From: Pseudomonas chlororaphis
Lineage (GTDB): Bacteria; Pseudomonadota; Gammaproteobacteria; Pseudomonadales; Pseudomonadaceae
Assembly (NCBI GenBank): GCA_001023535.1
Contig: CP011020.1
Coordinates: forward strand, 5,916,349 to 5,980,348
Length of the DNA stretch: 64,000 nt
Reading direction: 5' to 3'
Shown: positions 46,822 to 56,729 of the stretch, one piece after another
How positions within the stretch are numbered: position 1 is the first letter of the stretch
How the letters are laid out: each line of letters starts with the position of its first letter
Program-made: the position numbers and the translations under genes
Notes under the pieces: model-generated
What the model was told of the DNA's origin: nothing
What the model saw: only the letters and a program-made list of their open reading frames with translations
Database searches by the model: none

Positions 46822-47796
46822 TTACTGCTGGATCTCCTGCTCGGTGAACAAATCACTGAACAACATGCTCGACAGATAGCGCTCGCCCGAATCCGGCAGG
46901 ATCACCACCAGGGTCTTGCCCTGCATTTCCGGTTTTTCCGCCAGGCGCACGGCCACGGCCATCGCCGCGCCGCAAGAGATGCCGCAGAGGATGCCCTCCT
47001 CCTGCATCAGGCGCAAAGCCATGGCCTTGGACTCCTCGTCGGTGACCCGCTCGACCTGGTCGACGATCGACAGGTCAAGGTTCTTCGGCACGAAGCCGGC
47101 ACCGATCCCCTGGATCTTGTGGGGGCTGGGCTTGATCTCCTGCCCCGCCATCGCCTGGGTAATCACCGGCGAGGTTTCGGGCTCGACCGCCACCGACAGG
47201 ATCGGCTTGCCACATGTGTTCTTGATATACCGTGAAACGCCGGTGATGGTTCCCCCGGTGCCGACCCCCGCGACCAGCACATCCACCGCGCCATCGGTGT
47301 CGTTCCAGATTTCCGGGCCGGTGGTTTTTTCGTGGATCGCCGGGTTCGCCGGATTTTCGAACTGCTGCGGCATGAAATAGCGGGAAGGGTCGCTGGCGAG
47401 GATCTCGGCGGCCTTCTCGATGGCGCCTTTCATGCCCTTGGCCGGCTCGGTGAGCACCAGTTCCGCGCCCAGGGCCTTGAGCACCTTGCGCCGCTCGACG
47501 CTCATGGACGCCGGCATGGTCAGCATCAGCTTGTAGCCGCGGGCGGCGGCGACGAACGCCAGGCCGATACCGGTGTTGCCCGAGGTCGGTTCGATGATGG
47601 TCATGCCCGGCTTGAGCCTGCCGGTGCTTTCGGCGTCCCAGATCATGTTCGCGCCGATCCGGCACTTGACCGAATAACCCGGGTTGCGCCCCTCGATCTT
47701 GGCCAGGATGGTCACGCCACGCGGCGCGATGCGGTTGATCTGCACCAGCGGCGTATTGCCAATGGAATGGGCGTTGTCGACGAATATGCGGCTCAT
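46822..47796 (-). CDS. cysK: Cysteine synthase A (O-acetylserine sulfhydrylase)
   Basis: 324 residues. PLP-binding Lys44 lies in [10 protein letters not shown], the substrate/PLP loop SGNTG is at 72-76, GTGGTITG forms the phosphate pocket and the PLP-N1 Ser is in [10 protein letters not shown]. It makes cysteine from O-acetylserine and sulfide. ATG 47796 ([17 protein letters not shown]) has AAGGACC upstream. Longer starts are out of family. Confidence 0.96.
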   Translation of the reverse strand: MSRIFVDNAHSIGNTPLVQINRIAPRGVTILAKIEGRNPGYSVKCRIGANMIWDAESTGRLKPGMTIIEPTSGNTGIGLAFVAAARGYKLMLTMPASMSVERRKVLKALGAELVLTEPAKGMKGAIEKAAEILASDPSRYFMPQQFENPANPAIHEKTTGPEIWNDTDGAVDVLVAGVGTGGTITGVSRYIKNTCGKPILSVAVEPETSPVITQAMAGQEIKPSPHKIQGIGAGFVPKNLDLSIVDQVERVTDEESKAMALRLMQEEGILCGISCGAAMAVAVRLAEKPEMQGKTLVVILPDSGERYLSSMLFSDLFTEQEIQQ

Positions 47797-47926
47797 GACC
47801 GGTCCTTGAGGCTGCGGATAGTTAAGCGCTTTAAGGTAAGCCTGTTGCCCATGGGCGTCCAGTTGCACCGAACGTTCGCACGGCGACAACGGTCAATGGC
47901 TTTAACAACGCTGGAGACTGACTGAC

Positions 47927-49003
47927 ATGAAGCGTCGATACAGCTGGCCACTGTGGGGACTCGCCGCCCTCGTCGTGCTGCTGGTGGCCTTGCACTTCAC
48001 CTTGCCTTATCTGGTTCGCGACTACCTGAACGACAAGTTGGCGAATATGGGCGATTATCGCGGCCAAGTCACCGACGTGGACCTGGCCTGGTGGCGCGGG
48101 GCCTATCGGATCAACGGCCTGAAAATCATCAAGGTCGACGGCAAGGTCCCGGTGCCTTTCGTCGATGCACCGCTGGTCGATTTGTCCGTCAGTTGGCATT
48201 CGCTGTGGTACGACCATGCGGTGGTGGCCGAGGCGGAGTTCGCCCGGCCCGAAGTGAACTTCGTCGACGGCGGTGGCAACCGACAGAACTCCCAGACCGG
48301 TCAGGGCACCAACTGGCGCGAACAACTGAGCAAACTGCTGCCCATCACCTTCAACGAAGTGCGGATCAGGGATGGCCACGTGACCTTTCGCAACTTCAAC
48401 TCCAAGCCGCCCGTCAACCTGCGGGCCACCGACGTCAATGCCAGCTTCTATAACCTGACCAACGTGGTCGACACCGAAGGCAAGCGTGACGCGCGTTTCG
48501 AGGGCAAGGCGCTGGTGGCCGAGCACGCGCCCCTGGAAGTGCTGGCCACCTTCGATCCACTGAGCAATTTCGAGGATTTCGATTTCCGCCTGCGGGCCAC
48601 GGACATCGAACTCAAGCGCCTCAACGACTTCGCCGCGGCCTATGGCAAGTTCGACTTCAACGCCGGCCACGGCGACCTGGTGATCGAAGCGCAGGCGACC
48701 GACGCCAAGCTCAGCGGCTACATCAAGCCGCTGCTGCGCGATGTGGACGTCTTCGATTGGCAGCAGGACGTGGAAAACGAGAAAAAGAACATTTTCCGCT
48801 CGGTCTGGGAAGCGCTGGTCGGCGCGGGTGAAACGGCACTGAAAAACCAGCGCAAGAACCAGTTCGCCACCCGGGTCGAACTCAGCGGCAATGTCCATCA
48901 ACAGAACATCAGCGCCTTCGAAGCCTTCCTGCAGATATTGCGCAACGGCTTCGTCCAGGCCTTCAACGCCCGCTATGAACAGCCACCGCCATCCAAAGAC
49001 TAG
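47927..49003 (+). CDS. DUF748-containing envelope protein
   Basis: 358 residues with one N-terminal transmembrane anchor (LWGLAALVVLLVALHFTL) and a beta-rich periplasmic part with AsmA-like features (YRGQVTDVDLAWWRGAYRING, NEVRIRDGHVTFRNF, FDFRLRATDIELKRLNDF). DUF748 proteins belong to the wider AsmA-like group linked to envelope lipid traffic. The specific role is unknown. It is divergent from cysK and precedes the MoxR gene. Confidence 0.85.
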   Translation: MKRRYSWPLWGLAALVVLLVALHFTLPYLVRDYLNDKLANMGDYRGQVTDVDLAWWRGAYRINGLKIIKVDGKVPVPFVDAPLVDLSVSWHSLWYDHAVVAEAEFARPEVNFVDGGGNRQNSQTGQGTNWREQLSKLLPITFNEVRIRDGHVTFRNFNSKPPVNLRATDVNASFYNLTNVVDTEGKRDARFEGKALVAEHAPLEVLATFDPLSNFEDFDFRLRATDIELKRLNDFAAAYGKFDFNAGHGDLVIEAQATDAKLSGYIKPLLRDVDVFDWQQDVENEKKNIFRSVWEALVGAGETALKNQRKNQFATRVELSGNVHQQNISAFEAFLQILRNGFVQAFNARYEQPPPSKD

Positions 49004-49171
49004 GCGCATCAATCCTGTAGTGAGACCGGGTCAACATGTGACGCTCCATTCAGAGACTGAATACAGCGTCTGCGTTCACAGTCGGCGGGACGTCGCGTTA
49101 TAGTCGGGCACGACATTTATTTTCGCGCGCCCCGCCTCGCCGGGCCGACGACACGTTCGAGGAATCCGCAG

Positions 49172-50017
49172 ATGAAGTTCGAAGGCACCCGCGCCTACGT
49201 GGCCACCGATGACCTGAAGCTGGCCGTCAACGCCGCCATCACCCTGGAGCGGCCGCTGCTGGTCAAGGGCGAACCGGGCACCGGCAAGACCATGCTGGCC
49301 GAGCAACTGGCTGAGTCCTTCGGCGCCCGCCTGATCACCTGGCACATCAAGTCCACCACCAAGGCCCACCAAGGCCTGTACGAGTACGACGCGGTCAGCC
49401 GCCTGCGGGACTCGCAACTGGGTGTGGACAAGGTCCATGACGTGCGCAACTACCTGAAGAAAGGCAAGCTCTGGGAAGCGTTCGAGTCCGAGGAACGGGT
49501 CATCCTGCTGATCGACGAGATCGACAAGGCCGACATCGAGTTCCCCAACGACCTGCTGCAAGAACTCGACAAGATGGAGTTCTACGTCTACGAAACCGAC
49601 GAAACCATCAAGGCCAAGCAGCGGCCGATCATCATCATTACCTCCAATAATGAAAAGGAGCTGCCGGACGCCTTCCTGCGCCGCTGCTTCTTCCACTACA
49701 TCGCCTTCCCGGACCGCGCGACGCTGCAGAAGATCGTCGATGTGCATTACCCGGATATCAAGAAAGACCTGGTCAGCGAAGCGCTGGACGTGTTCTTCGA
49801 CGTGCGCAAGGTGCCGGGCCTCAAGAAAAAGCCCTCCACCTCCGAGCTGGTGGACTGGCTCAAGCTGTTGATGGCCGACAACATCGGTGACGCGGTCCTG
49901 CGCGAGCGCGACCCCACCAAGGCCATCCCGCCGCTGGCCGGTGCCCTGGTCAAGAACGAACAGGACGTGCAGCTGCTTGAGCGCCTGGCGTTCATGAGCC
50001 GTCGCGGCACGCGTTGA
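49172..50017 (+). CDS. MoxR-type AAA+ ATPase
   Basis: 281 residues: Walker A GEPGTGKT (33-40), Walker B VILLIDEIDKAD, sensor 1 IIITSNNEKELPDAFLRR with the arginine finger, and a helical lid. MoxR ATPases act with VWA partners as chaperones that insert metals or remodel complexes. The VWA gene follows by 34 nt, making the usual pair. GAGGAA precedes the ATG. Confidence 0.92.
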   Translation: MKFEGTRAYVATDDLKLAVNAAITLERPLLVKGEPGTGKTMLAEQLAESFGARLITWHIKSTTKAHQGLYEYDAVSRLRDSQLGVDKVHDVRNYLKKGKLWEAFESEERVILLIDEIDKADIEFPNDLLQELDKMEFYVYETDETIKAKQRPIIIITSNNEKELPDAFLRRCFFHYIAFPDRATLQKIVDVHYPDIKKDLVSEALDVFFDVRKVPGLKKKPSTSELVDWLKLLMADNIGDAVLRERDPTKAIPPLAGALVKNEQDVQLLERLAFMSRRGTR

Positions 50018-50051
50018 GCCCTCTTCGTCAACAAGCGCGAGGGCAACTGCC

Positions 50052-51230
50052 ATGCTGCTGAACCTGTTCAATGAGATGCGCGCCGCCAAGGTGCCCGTGT
50101 CGGTGCGTGAACTGCTGGACCTGATCAATGCGCTGAAACAGCGGGTGATCTTCGCCGACATGGACGAGTTCTATTACCTGTCCCGGGCGATCCTGGTGAA
50201 GGACGAACGCCATTTCGACAAGTTCGACCGGGCCTTCGCCGCTTACTTCAATGGCCTGGAGAAACTCGACGATCATCTCCAGGCGCTGATCCCCGAAGAC
50301 TGGTTGCGCAAGGAGTTCGAGCGCTCGCTGACCGATGAAGAGCGGGCGCAGATCCAATCCCTCGGTGGCCTCGACAAGCTGATCGAGGAATTCAAGAAGC
50401 GCCTGGAAGAACAGAAGGAACGCCATGCCGGCGGCAACAAGTGGATCGGCACCGGCGGCACCAGCCCGTTCGGCTCCGGGGGTTTCAACCCCGAAGGCAT
50501 CCGTGTCGGCGACGCCGGCAAGCGCCAGGGCAAGGCCGTGAAGGTCTGGGACCAACGCGAGTACAAGAACCTCGACGACCAGGTGGAATTGGGCACCCGC
50601 AACATCAAGATCGCCCTGCGCCGCCTGCGCAAGTTTGCCCGCCAGGGCGCGGCCGAAGAGCTGGACATCGACGGCACCATCGACCATACCGCCCGGGATG
50701 CCGGCCTGTTGAACATCCAGATGCGGCCGGAGCGGCGCAACACCGTCAAGCTGCTGTTGCTGTTCGACATCGGCGGTTCGATGGATGCCCACGTGAAGAT
50801 CTGCGAAGAGCTGTTCTCGGCCTGCAAGACCGAGTTCAAGCACCTGGAGTACTTCTACTTCCACAACTTCGTGTACGAGTCGGTGTGGAAGAACAACCTG
50901 CGCCGCACCTCCGAACGCACCTCCACCCAGGACCTGCTGCACAAGTACGGCGCCGACTACAAAGTGATCTTCATCGGCGACGCCGCCATGGCGCCCTATG
51001 AAATCACCCAGCCGGGCGGCAGCGTCGAGCACTGGAACGAAGAAGCGGGCTACGTGTGGATGCAGCGCTTCATGGAGAAGTACAAGAAACTCATCTGGAT
51101 CAACCCCTACCCCAAGGACACCTGGGGCTACACCGCCTCCACCAACATCGTGCGGGAACTGGTGGAGGACCGGATGTATCCGCTGACCCTGCGAGGGTTG
51201 GAGGAAGGGATGCGGTTTCTTTCCAAGTGA
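50052..51230 (+). CDS. VWA-domain protein, MoxR partner (CoxE-like)
   Basis: 392 residues. A helical N-terminal half (with a Lys/Glu-rich stretch near 110-135) is followed by a VWA domain whose MIDAS motif is DIGGSMDAH (D-x-G-x-S), and YKVIFIGDAAMAPYEI supplies a further metal ligand. It would bind the upstream ATPase and a client protein. The client is unknown. Confidence 0.9.
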   Translation: MLLNLFNEMRAAKVPVSVRELLDLINALKQRVIFADMDEFYYLSRAILVKDERHFDKFDRAFAAYFNGLEKLDDHLQALIPEDWLRKEFERSLTDEERAQIQSLGGLDKLIEEFKKRLEEQKERHAGGNKWIGTGGTSPFGSGGFNPEGIRVGDAGKRQGKAVKVWDQREYKNLDDQVELGTRNIKIALRRLRKFARQGAAEELDIDGTIDHTARDAGLLNIQMRPERRNTVKLLLLFDIGGSMDAHVKICEELFSACKTEFKHLEYFYFHNFVYESVWKNNLRRTSERTSTQDLLHKYGADYKVIFIGDAAMAPYEITQPGGSVEHWNEEAGYVWMQRFMEKYKKLIWINPYPKDTWGYTASTNIVRELVEDRMYPLTLRGLEEGMRFLSK

Positions 51231-51272
51231 TCGTTGGTGCCCTTTAGGGCCTCATCGTCGGATCGCCGCCCG

Positions 51273-51343
51273 GAGCAAGCTCGCTCCCACACTGGATCTT
51301 CGTCACACATGAGATCCCCTGTGGGAGCGAGCTTGCTCGCGAT
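51273..51343. repeat. REP palindrome pair, GTGGGAGCGAGC type
   Basis: Inward copies (GGAGCAAGCTCGCTCCCAC and GTGGGAGCGAGCTTGCTC) in the convergent gap between the VWA gene and pxpC. Confidence 0.85.
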
Positions 51344-51347
51344 GCTT

Positions 51348-52268
51348 TTAGCGGTCGAGAAAACCGCGCAAGCACTCCACCTGCTGCCGATGCGCCACCT
51401 CCTGCACCACCGGCCGCAACCGCACCTGCGCCCCCGGCAGGCATTGCGCCAACCGGGCCAGGGCCAGCGGGGTCAAGGCGCCCAGGCGCGGGTAGCCACC
51501 GATGGTTTGCCGGTCGTTGAGCAACACGATGGGCTGGCCGTCCGGCGGCACCTGCACGGCCCCCAGGGGAATGCCTTCGGAAATCATCGGCGGGCCCTGG
51601 TACTCCAGCGGCGTTCCCAGCAGGCGGATGCCCATGCGATCGGCGCGGCTGTCCAGCGTCCAGGGCGTGTTGAACGCATCGAACAGGCTGCGGCCACTGA
51701 ACGCCCCGTTCTGCGCGCCCAGGATCAGCTCCAGCGGCTGAGCCTGCTGGAAATCCGGGATCAACCGGCCCGGCATCGGCCGAGGCGTGGCCGCCCCCCC
51801 ATAGCTCAAGCGCTCGCCGCGAGCCAACGCCCGCCCCAGCCCATCCAACCCGCCGAGCGCTTCGCGCACCACCGTTGCCCGGCTGCCCAACACCGCCGGG
51901 GCTTCGAAGCCGCCAGGGGCCGCAAGGTAGGCACGAGCCCCCAGCACGGGCTGGGTGAGCGCCAGGGATTGGCCTTTGCGCAGGCTGAAATAGCGCCAAG
52001 GCGCCACGGCCTGGCCGTCCACCCGGGCGCCCAGGTCGGCCCCGGCCAGCGCCAGCACGCAGTCGTCCTCGGCCACCAGCGTGAAGCCGCCAAGGGTGAC
52101 TTCCACCACCGCCGCGTCCAGGGCATTGCCCAGCATCCAGTTGGCCCAGGCCATCGACAGCCAATCCGCCGCACCGCCCTGGGTCACGCCCAGGTGGCGG
52201 ACGCCAAAGCGGCCGGCGTCCTGCAACAGGCACAGCGGGGTGCTGGCCTGGATCAATAAGCGGCTCAT
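51348..52268 (-). CDS. pxpC: 5-oxoprolinase subunit C (biotin-dependent carboxyltransferase fold)
   Basis: 306 residues of the KipA/allophanate-hydrolase AHS2 family: LLQDAGRFGVRHLGVTQGGAAD, ALAGADLGARVDG, AYLAAPGGFEAPAVLGS, RADRMGIRL and SEGIPLGAVQVPPDGQPIVL. With PxpA and PxpB it cleaves 5-oxoproline to glutamate using ATP. It overlaps pxpB by ATGA and is last in the operon. Confidence 0.93.
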   Translation of the reverse strand: MSRLLIQASTPLCLLQDAGRFGVRHLGVTQGGAADWLSMAWANWMLGNALDAAVVEVTLGGFTLVAEDDCVLALAGADLGARVDGQAVAPWRYFSLRKGQSLALTQPVLGARAYLAAPGGFEAPAVLGSRATVVREALGGLDGLGRALARGERLSYGGAATPRPMPGRLIPDFQQAQPLELILGAQNGAFSGRSLFDAFNTPWTLDSRADRMGIRLLGTPLEYQGPPMISEGIPLGAVQVPPDGQPIVLLNDRQTIGGYPRLGALTPLALARLAQCLPGAQVRLRPVVQEVAHRQQVECLRGFLDR

Positions 52269-52969
52269 GCCTGGGCCTCCTGGGGTGTGTCATCGCCGCC
52301 CAAGCGGATGAACTCGGCGCGGTCCACGGCGACAAAACGCACCGTGTCGCCGGGTTGCATCAGGCTGTAGCCGTCACGTTCACGGTCGAACAGTTTGGCC
52401 GGGGTACGGCCGATCAGGTTCCAGCCGCCAGGCGACACCAGCGGGTACGCCGCGGTCTGGCGCTCGGCAATCCCGACGCTGCCTGCGGCCACCCGCTTGC
52501 GCGGCGTATCCAGGCGCGGCGCGGCGAGCGCTTCGTCCACCAACCCCATGAAGGCAAACCCCGGAGCGAAGCCCAGGGCGAACACCTGGTATTCGTGTTC
52601 GCTGTGGCGCCGGATCACCTGCTCCACGGTCAACCCGCTGCGACCCGACAACAGCAGCAGTTCCGGTCCGACGCTCAGGTCGTACCACACCGGCAGCACA
52701 TGGCAGCGCCCAGCCGAGCGAGCATCGGGCGACAAATGGTTCAGCGCCTCGCTGACCAGCGACCGGGCCTGCGCCGGGCTCAAGGCCAACAGATCGTAAT
52801 GCACCATCAACGTGGTGTAGGACGGCACCAGGTCGATCAGGTCGGCGGCGAACACCGCGCGCAGGCGCTCGCTGGCGGCGAGCATCCACGGCATGTTGTC
52901 TTCGGCGATTTCATCGAACAGGCGCACCATCAGGCAGTCCACCGCGACCACTTCCACACGTGGCTTCAT
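52265..52969 (-). CDS. pxpB: 5-oxoprolinase subunit B (KipI family)
   Basis: 234 residues with AHS1/KipI motifs [56 protein letters not shown] and [15 protein letters not shown]. It pairs with PxpC. ATGA overlaps occur at both ends (with pxpA and pxpC), which indicates coupled translation and fixed subunit ratios. Confidence 0.93.
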   Translation of the reverse strand: MKPRVEVVAVDCLMVRLFDEIAEDNMPWMLAASERLRAVFAADLIDLVPSYTTLMVHYDLLALSPAQARSLVSEALNHLSPDARSAGRCHVLPVWYDLSVGPELLLLSGRSGLTVEQVIRRHSEHEYQVFALGFAPGFAFMGLVDEALAAPRLDTPRKRVAAGSVGIAERQTAAYPLVSPGGWNLIGRTPAKLFDRERDGYSLMQPGDTVRFVAVDRAEFIRLGGDDTPQEAQA

Positions 52970-53718
52970 GACGCACGCTGCCGGTCCAGCGCTTCGCGGA
53001 TGCGTTGCACGGCGGCCACGGAGCTGGCGTTGTCACCGTGCACGCACAAGGTATTGGCGTGCAGGATCAACGCGCTGCCATCGCTGGCGGCCAAGGCATC
53101 GCCACGGGCAATGGTCAGGGCCTGGGCAATGATGGCTTCGGGATCGTGATGCACCGCCCCCGGCGCCTGCCGCGACACCAGGCGGCCAGCGCTGTCGTAG
53201 GCACGGTCGGCGAAGGCTTCGAACCACAACGTCAGGCCATATTCGTCACCCAGGGCCTGGGCGGCGCTGTTATCCCGGGTCGCCATGAGCATCAGCGGCA
53301 GGTCCGGGTCATAGTGGGCCACCGCCTCGATCACCGCGCGCAACTGCGCCGGGTTGGCCATCATGTCGTTGTACATCGCGCCGTGCGGCTTGACGTAGCT
53401 GACCCGTCCACCCTGGGCCCGGCAGATGCCGTCGAGGGCGCCGATCTGGTAGTGCAACAGGTCCTGCAGTTCCTGGGCAGCGTAGGCCATGGAGCGGCGG
53501 CCGAAGCCGGCCAGGTCCTGATAGGCCGGGTGTGCGCCGATCTGCACGCCGTTGGCCAGGGCCAGGCTGACGGTCTTGCGCATGATGCTCGGGTCGCCGG
53601 CGTGAAAGCCGCAGGCGATGTTGGCGCAATCGATGAAGGGCATCACTTCGGCGTCCAGACCCATGGTCCAACTGCCGAAGCTTTCGCCGATGTCACAATT
53701 CAATAGCAGGCGGTTCAC
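52966..53718 (-). CDS. pxpA: 5-oxoprolinase subunit A (LamB/YcsF family)
   Basis: 250 residues: [51 protein letters not shown] and [12 protein letters not shown] are the LamB/YcsF catalytic motifs. It activates 5-oxoproline by ATP-dependent phosphorylation with the B/C subunits. GTG 53718 has AGGAG 8 nt upstream, a clear start. The frame continues to 53763 without support. Confidence 0.93.
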   Translation of the reverse strand: MNRLLLNCDIGESFGSWTMGLDAEVMPFIDCANIACGFHAGDPSIMRKTVSLALANGVQIGAHPAYQDLAGFGRRSMAYAAQELQDLLHYQIGALDGICRAQGGRVSYVKPHGAMYNDMMANPAQLRAVIEAVAHYDPDLPLMLMATRDNSAAQALGDEYGLTLWFEAFADRAYDSAGRLVSRQAPGAVHHDPEAIIAQALTIARGDALAASDGSALILHANTLCVHGDNASSVAAVQRIREALDRQRAS

Positions 53719-53779
53719 GCTGAACGCTCCTGTAGGTACTTTCTTCTGACCCTGGGGGCACACACCCCCAGGTTACTCG

Positions 53780-55066
53780 TTACTCGGCTTCCAGTTGCTT
53801 GCCTTGGGTTTCCGGCAGGCTCAGGGCCGCCAGGATCACCACGCCGTAGGACACGGCCGCAAACGCACCGATCCCGACGCTCAACGGCACCCGCTGGCTC
53901 AGCAGGCCGATCAGCAGCGGGAACAATGCCGCCACCGCCCGACCAATGTTGTAGCAAAAACCCTGGCCCGAGCCCCGGATACGTGTGGGGAACAGCTCGG
54001 TGAGGAACGAGCCCATGCCGCTGAACATCCCGGAGGCAAAGAAGCCCAGGGGAAAGCCCAGCCAGAGCATCACGTTATTGCTCACCGGCACCTGGGTGTA
54101 CAGCAGCACGATGGTGAACGAGCCGACGGCGAACAGGACGAAATTTTTCTTGCGCCCCAGTATGTCCGACAAGTATGCGCTGATGACGTAACCCACGTAG
54201 GAGCCGACGATCACCATCGCCAGGTAGCCACCGGTGCCCAGCACGCTCAAGCCGCGCTCGTTCTTCAGGAACGTCGGCAGCCAGGACGTGATTGCATAGT
54301 AGCCACCCAGGGCGCCGGTGGTCAGCAGCGAAGCGCGGATCGTGGTGAAGAGGATGCCGGGGGCGAAAATCTCGTAGAACCTGGCGTTATTGCCAGACGC
54401 CAGGCGGGCCTTGGTCTGGTTGTAGACCTCCGGGTCCTTGACCAGCCGACGGACGAAAATCACGAACACCGCTGGCACGATGCCAAGGATGAACAGCGCG
54501 CGCCAGGCGTCTTCCGGCGCCAGCACCGAGAACAGCAGCGCGTACAGAATCGCCGTCATGCCCCAACCCAGCGCCCATCCCGATTGCACCATGCCCACCG
54601 CCTTGCCACGGTCCTTGGCGCGAATCACCTCGCCCATCAACACCGCGCCAGCGGTCCACTCGCCGCCGAAGCCGAAGCCCATCAGCGTACGGGCGATCAA
54701 CAATTGTTCGTAGTTCTGGGCAAAGCCGCAGAGGAAGGTGAAGAACGCGAACCACAGCACGGTCAGTTGGAGGGTGCGGACCCGGCCGATACGATCCGAG
54801 AGAATGCCGGCCACCCAACCGCCAAGTGCCGAGGCGATCAGGGTGCTGGTGTGAATCAGCCCCGCCTGACCGGTGGTGATGCCCCACATCGCGATGAGCG
54901 TCGGCACCACGAAACTGAGCATCTGCGTGTCCATGCCGTCCAAGGCGTAGCCGATCTTGCAACTCCAGAATGTGCGACGTTCCTGTTGGTTGATGTTGCG
55001 ATACCAATCGAACGGGCCGGAACGGGCCTTGGACTCGGGGACGCCGAGCATGTCGGGTGCACTCAT
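53780..55066 (-). CDS. MFS transporter, likely 5-oxoproline importer
   Basis: A 428-residue protein with 12 predicted helices. It has MFS signatures SDRIGRVRTLQ after helix 2, RTLMGFGFGGEWTAGAVLMGE in helix 4/5 (acidic-residue motif of the NanT/sialate and lactate SHS-type proton symporters) and ELFPTRIRGSGQGFCYN. As first gene before pxpA (61 nt) it probably imports the substrate of the enzymes. That substrate assignment is from context. Confidence 0.88.
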   Translation of the reverse strand: MSAPDMLGVPESKARSGPFDWYRNINQQERRTFWSCKIGYALDGMDTQMLSFVVPTLIAMWGITTGQAGLIHTSTLIASALGGWVAGILSDRIGRVRTLQLTVLWFAFFTFLCGFAQNYEQLLIARTLMGFGFGGEWTAGAVLMGEVIRAKDRGKAVGMVQSGWALGWGMTAILYALLFSVLAPEDAWRALFILGIVPAVFVIFVRRLVKDPEVYNQTKARLASGNNARFYEIFAPGILFTTIRASLLTTGALGGYYAITSWLPTFLKNERGLSVLGTGGYLAMVIVGSYVGYVISAYLSDILGRKKNFVLFAVGSFTIVLLYTQVPVSNNVMLWLGFPLGFFASGMFSGMGSFLTELFPTRIRGSGQGFCYNIGRAVAALFPLLIGLLSQRVPLSVGIGAFAAVSYGVVILAALSLPETQGKQLEAE

Positions 55067-55199
55067 GGTGGTTCTCCACGGTTTTATTGTTTTAAGCCTC
55101 GACGCTGCAAACGTCGGGATCGGGTGCCGTGATTCTTGAGCGCAGGCGCCGGCGCGTCCAACTAATAAAACCTCGGACGGGTCATAAGAAAAAGTTGAT

Positions 55200-55213
55200 G
55201 GGTAGAACTACCC
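55200..55213. promoter_or_regulatory. Palindrome upstream of the MFS-pxpABC operon
   Basis: GGGTAGAACTACCC: perfect 6-bp arms around AA, about 135 bp before the operon start, next to an AT-rich stretch. A possible operator. No regulator gene is adjacent. Confidence 0.3.
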
Positions 55214-55235
55214 GCGGAAACGGCGCAAAGCCTTT

Positions 55236-55343
55236 GTGGCGAGGGAGCTTGCTCCGCTGGGCCGGGCTGGCGCTCCAGCGCGCAGCGGCCCCAAAAAAGC
55301 GATGAGCGCTTCGCACTCAAGCGGGAGCAAGCTCCCTCGCCAC
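55236..55343. repeat. REP palindrome pair, GTGGCGAGGGAGC type
   Basis: Mirrored copies between the DUF2937 gene and the MFS promoter. The left copy lacks one C (GCTTGCTCCGC). Confidence 0.85.
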
Positions 55344-55365
55344 AAAAAGCGTTCTAGCGTGAGCG

Positions 55366-55908
55366 TCAAAGCCCGCGCAAATCCCGCTCTTCGATCGGTC
55401 GGCTCTGGCGCAGGCGCTTGCCGCCCAGCACGACCCAGTCGATCAGGCGGAACAGGCATTCCAGGCCGAACGACAGCAGCATTGCGCCGCTGATGCCCCA
55501 GACCATGGCCTCGGGGGTCAGCAGGATCTGGTAGCTGTAGCCGTTCCAGGTTTCCTTGCGAATGTCCGGGTCTGCGGCCAGTGCCACTTGCAGCAAGCGG
55601 ATGTACCACGGCCCCTGCATCGCCTGGAACTGCTTGTCCAAGGCCTGCTGGCGCACGAGCAAGGTGTTCAGGCTGTCGGCGTCGCTGCGAAAGATCGGGT
55701 CTTCGCTGGCGCGGTAATGGGCGACCAGGGCCTGCATGTCACCCTTGAAAAACTGGTTGGCGGTGCCCTGGAAACCTTGCAGGCCTGTCTGTGCCTCGAT
55801 CAGGTGGGCCTCGACCCGCTTGGCGTAATCATTGATGAAGCCCGGCACCTGGACCCCCACCAGCAGGCCAATCGCGAACAACACCAGCCGTAGATAACTG
55901 AGCAACAT
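55366..55908 (-). CDS. DUF2937 family membrane protein
   Basis: 180 residues with an N-terminal helix (LRLVLFAIGLLVGVQVPGF), a coiled amphipathic middle (EAHLIEAQTGLQGFQGTANQFF) and a second helix near 140-160 (MVWGISGAMLLSFGLECLF). Matches the DUF2937 family of unknown function. It follows the amidotransferase gene by 12 nt in the same direction, so it is probably co-transcribed. Confidence 0.85.
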   Translation of the reverse strand: MLLSYLRLVLFAIGLLVGVQVPGFINDYAKRVEAHLIEAQTGLQGFQGTANQFFKGDMQALVAHYRASEDPIFRSDADSLNTLLVRQQALDKQFQAMQGPWYIRLLQVALAADPDIRKETWNGYSYQILLTPEAMVWGISGAMLLSFGLECLFRLIDWVVLGGKRLRQSRPIEERDLRGL

Positions 55909-55920
55909 AGCGTGACGTCC

Positions 55921-56697
55921 TTATTCGGTCCGGCCCTGGCTGACGCATTCGCCGCGCCGCCACAGGCTCCATTGGCCCGGTTCGTAGCGGGTCCAGGTTT
56001 CGTTTTCGGTCAAGGGCTCGGTGGCGATCACCGTGACCACGTCGTTGGGCGTGGTTTCGGCCTGGAAATCGACGATCACGTCGACATCCTTCAGCCGTGC
56101 CGGGCCGAATGGCGCACGCCGAGTGATCTGGGCCAGTTTGGTCGAGCAATAGCAGAACAGCCAGTCGCCGTCGCTCAACAGGCAATTGAACACGCCTTTG
56201 CGACGGTATTCGCCGCAGGCTTCGATCAGCGCCGGCAGCAGTTGCTCCACGTCCACCGGTTCCGGGAAGGCCTGGCGCACGCGGTTGAGCAAATCGCAGA
56301 AGGCCGCTTCGCTATCGGTGTCGCCCACCGGGCGGTAGAAACTCACGCCCGGCTGGAAATCGGCGAGCTGGCCGTTGTGGGCGAAACACCAGTTGCGGCC
56401 CCACAGCTCGCGCACGAACGGGTGCGTGTTGGCCAGGCAGACCTTGCCAACGTTGGCCTGGCGAATATGCCCGATCACCACTTCACTCTTGATCGGATAG
56501 CGCTGCACCAGGTTCGCCACTTCCGACTCGCTGCTGGCGGCCGGGTCCTGGAACAGGCGCAAGCCCCGGCCTTCGTAGAAGGCGATGCCCCAGCCGTCCC
56601 GGTGCGGCCCGGTCTTGCCCCCGCGCTGCATCAGCCCGGTAAAGCTGAACACGATGTCGGTCGGCACATTGGCGCTCATGCCCAGTAACTCACACAT
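55921..56697 (-). CDS. Class II glutamine amidotransferase (YafJ-like)
   Basis: 258 residues. The N-terminal Cys2 nucleophile (MCELLGMSANVPTD) becomes exposed after Met removal. GGKTGPHRDGWGIAFY, RQANVGKVCLANTHPF and CFAHNGQL form the Ntn glutaminase site. It hydrolyses glutamine-like amides. No synthetase domain is attached, and the physiological substrate of this YafJ group is unsettled. Confidence 0.92.
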   Translation of the reverse strand: MCELLGMSANVPTDIVFSFTGLMQRGGKTGPHRDGWGIAFYEGRGLRLFQDPAASSESEVANLVQRYPIKSEVVIGHIRQANVGKVCLANTHPFVRELWGRNWCFAHNGQLADFQPGVSFYRPVGDTDSEAAFCDLLNRVRQAFPEPVDVEQLLPALIEACGEYRRKGVFNCLLSDGDWLFCYCSTKLAQITRRAPFGPARLKDVDVIVDFQAETTPNDVVTVIATEPLTENETWTRYEPGQWSLWRRGECVSQGRTE

Positions 56698-56729
56698 GCT
56701 CGGACTCTCGCTTCAAAAGGCAGGCTTGG

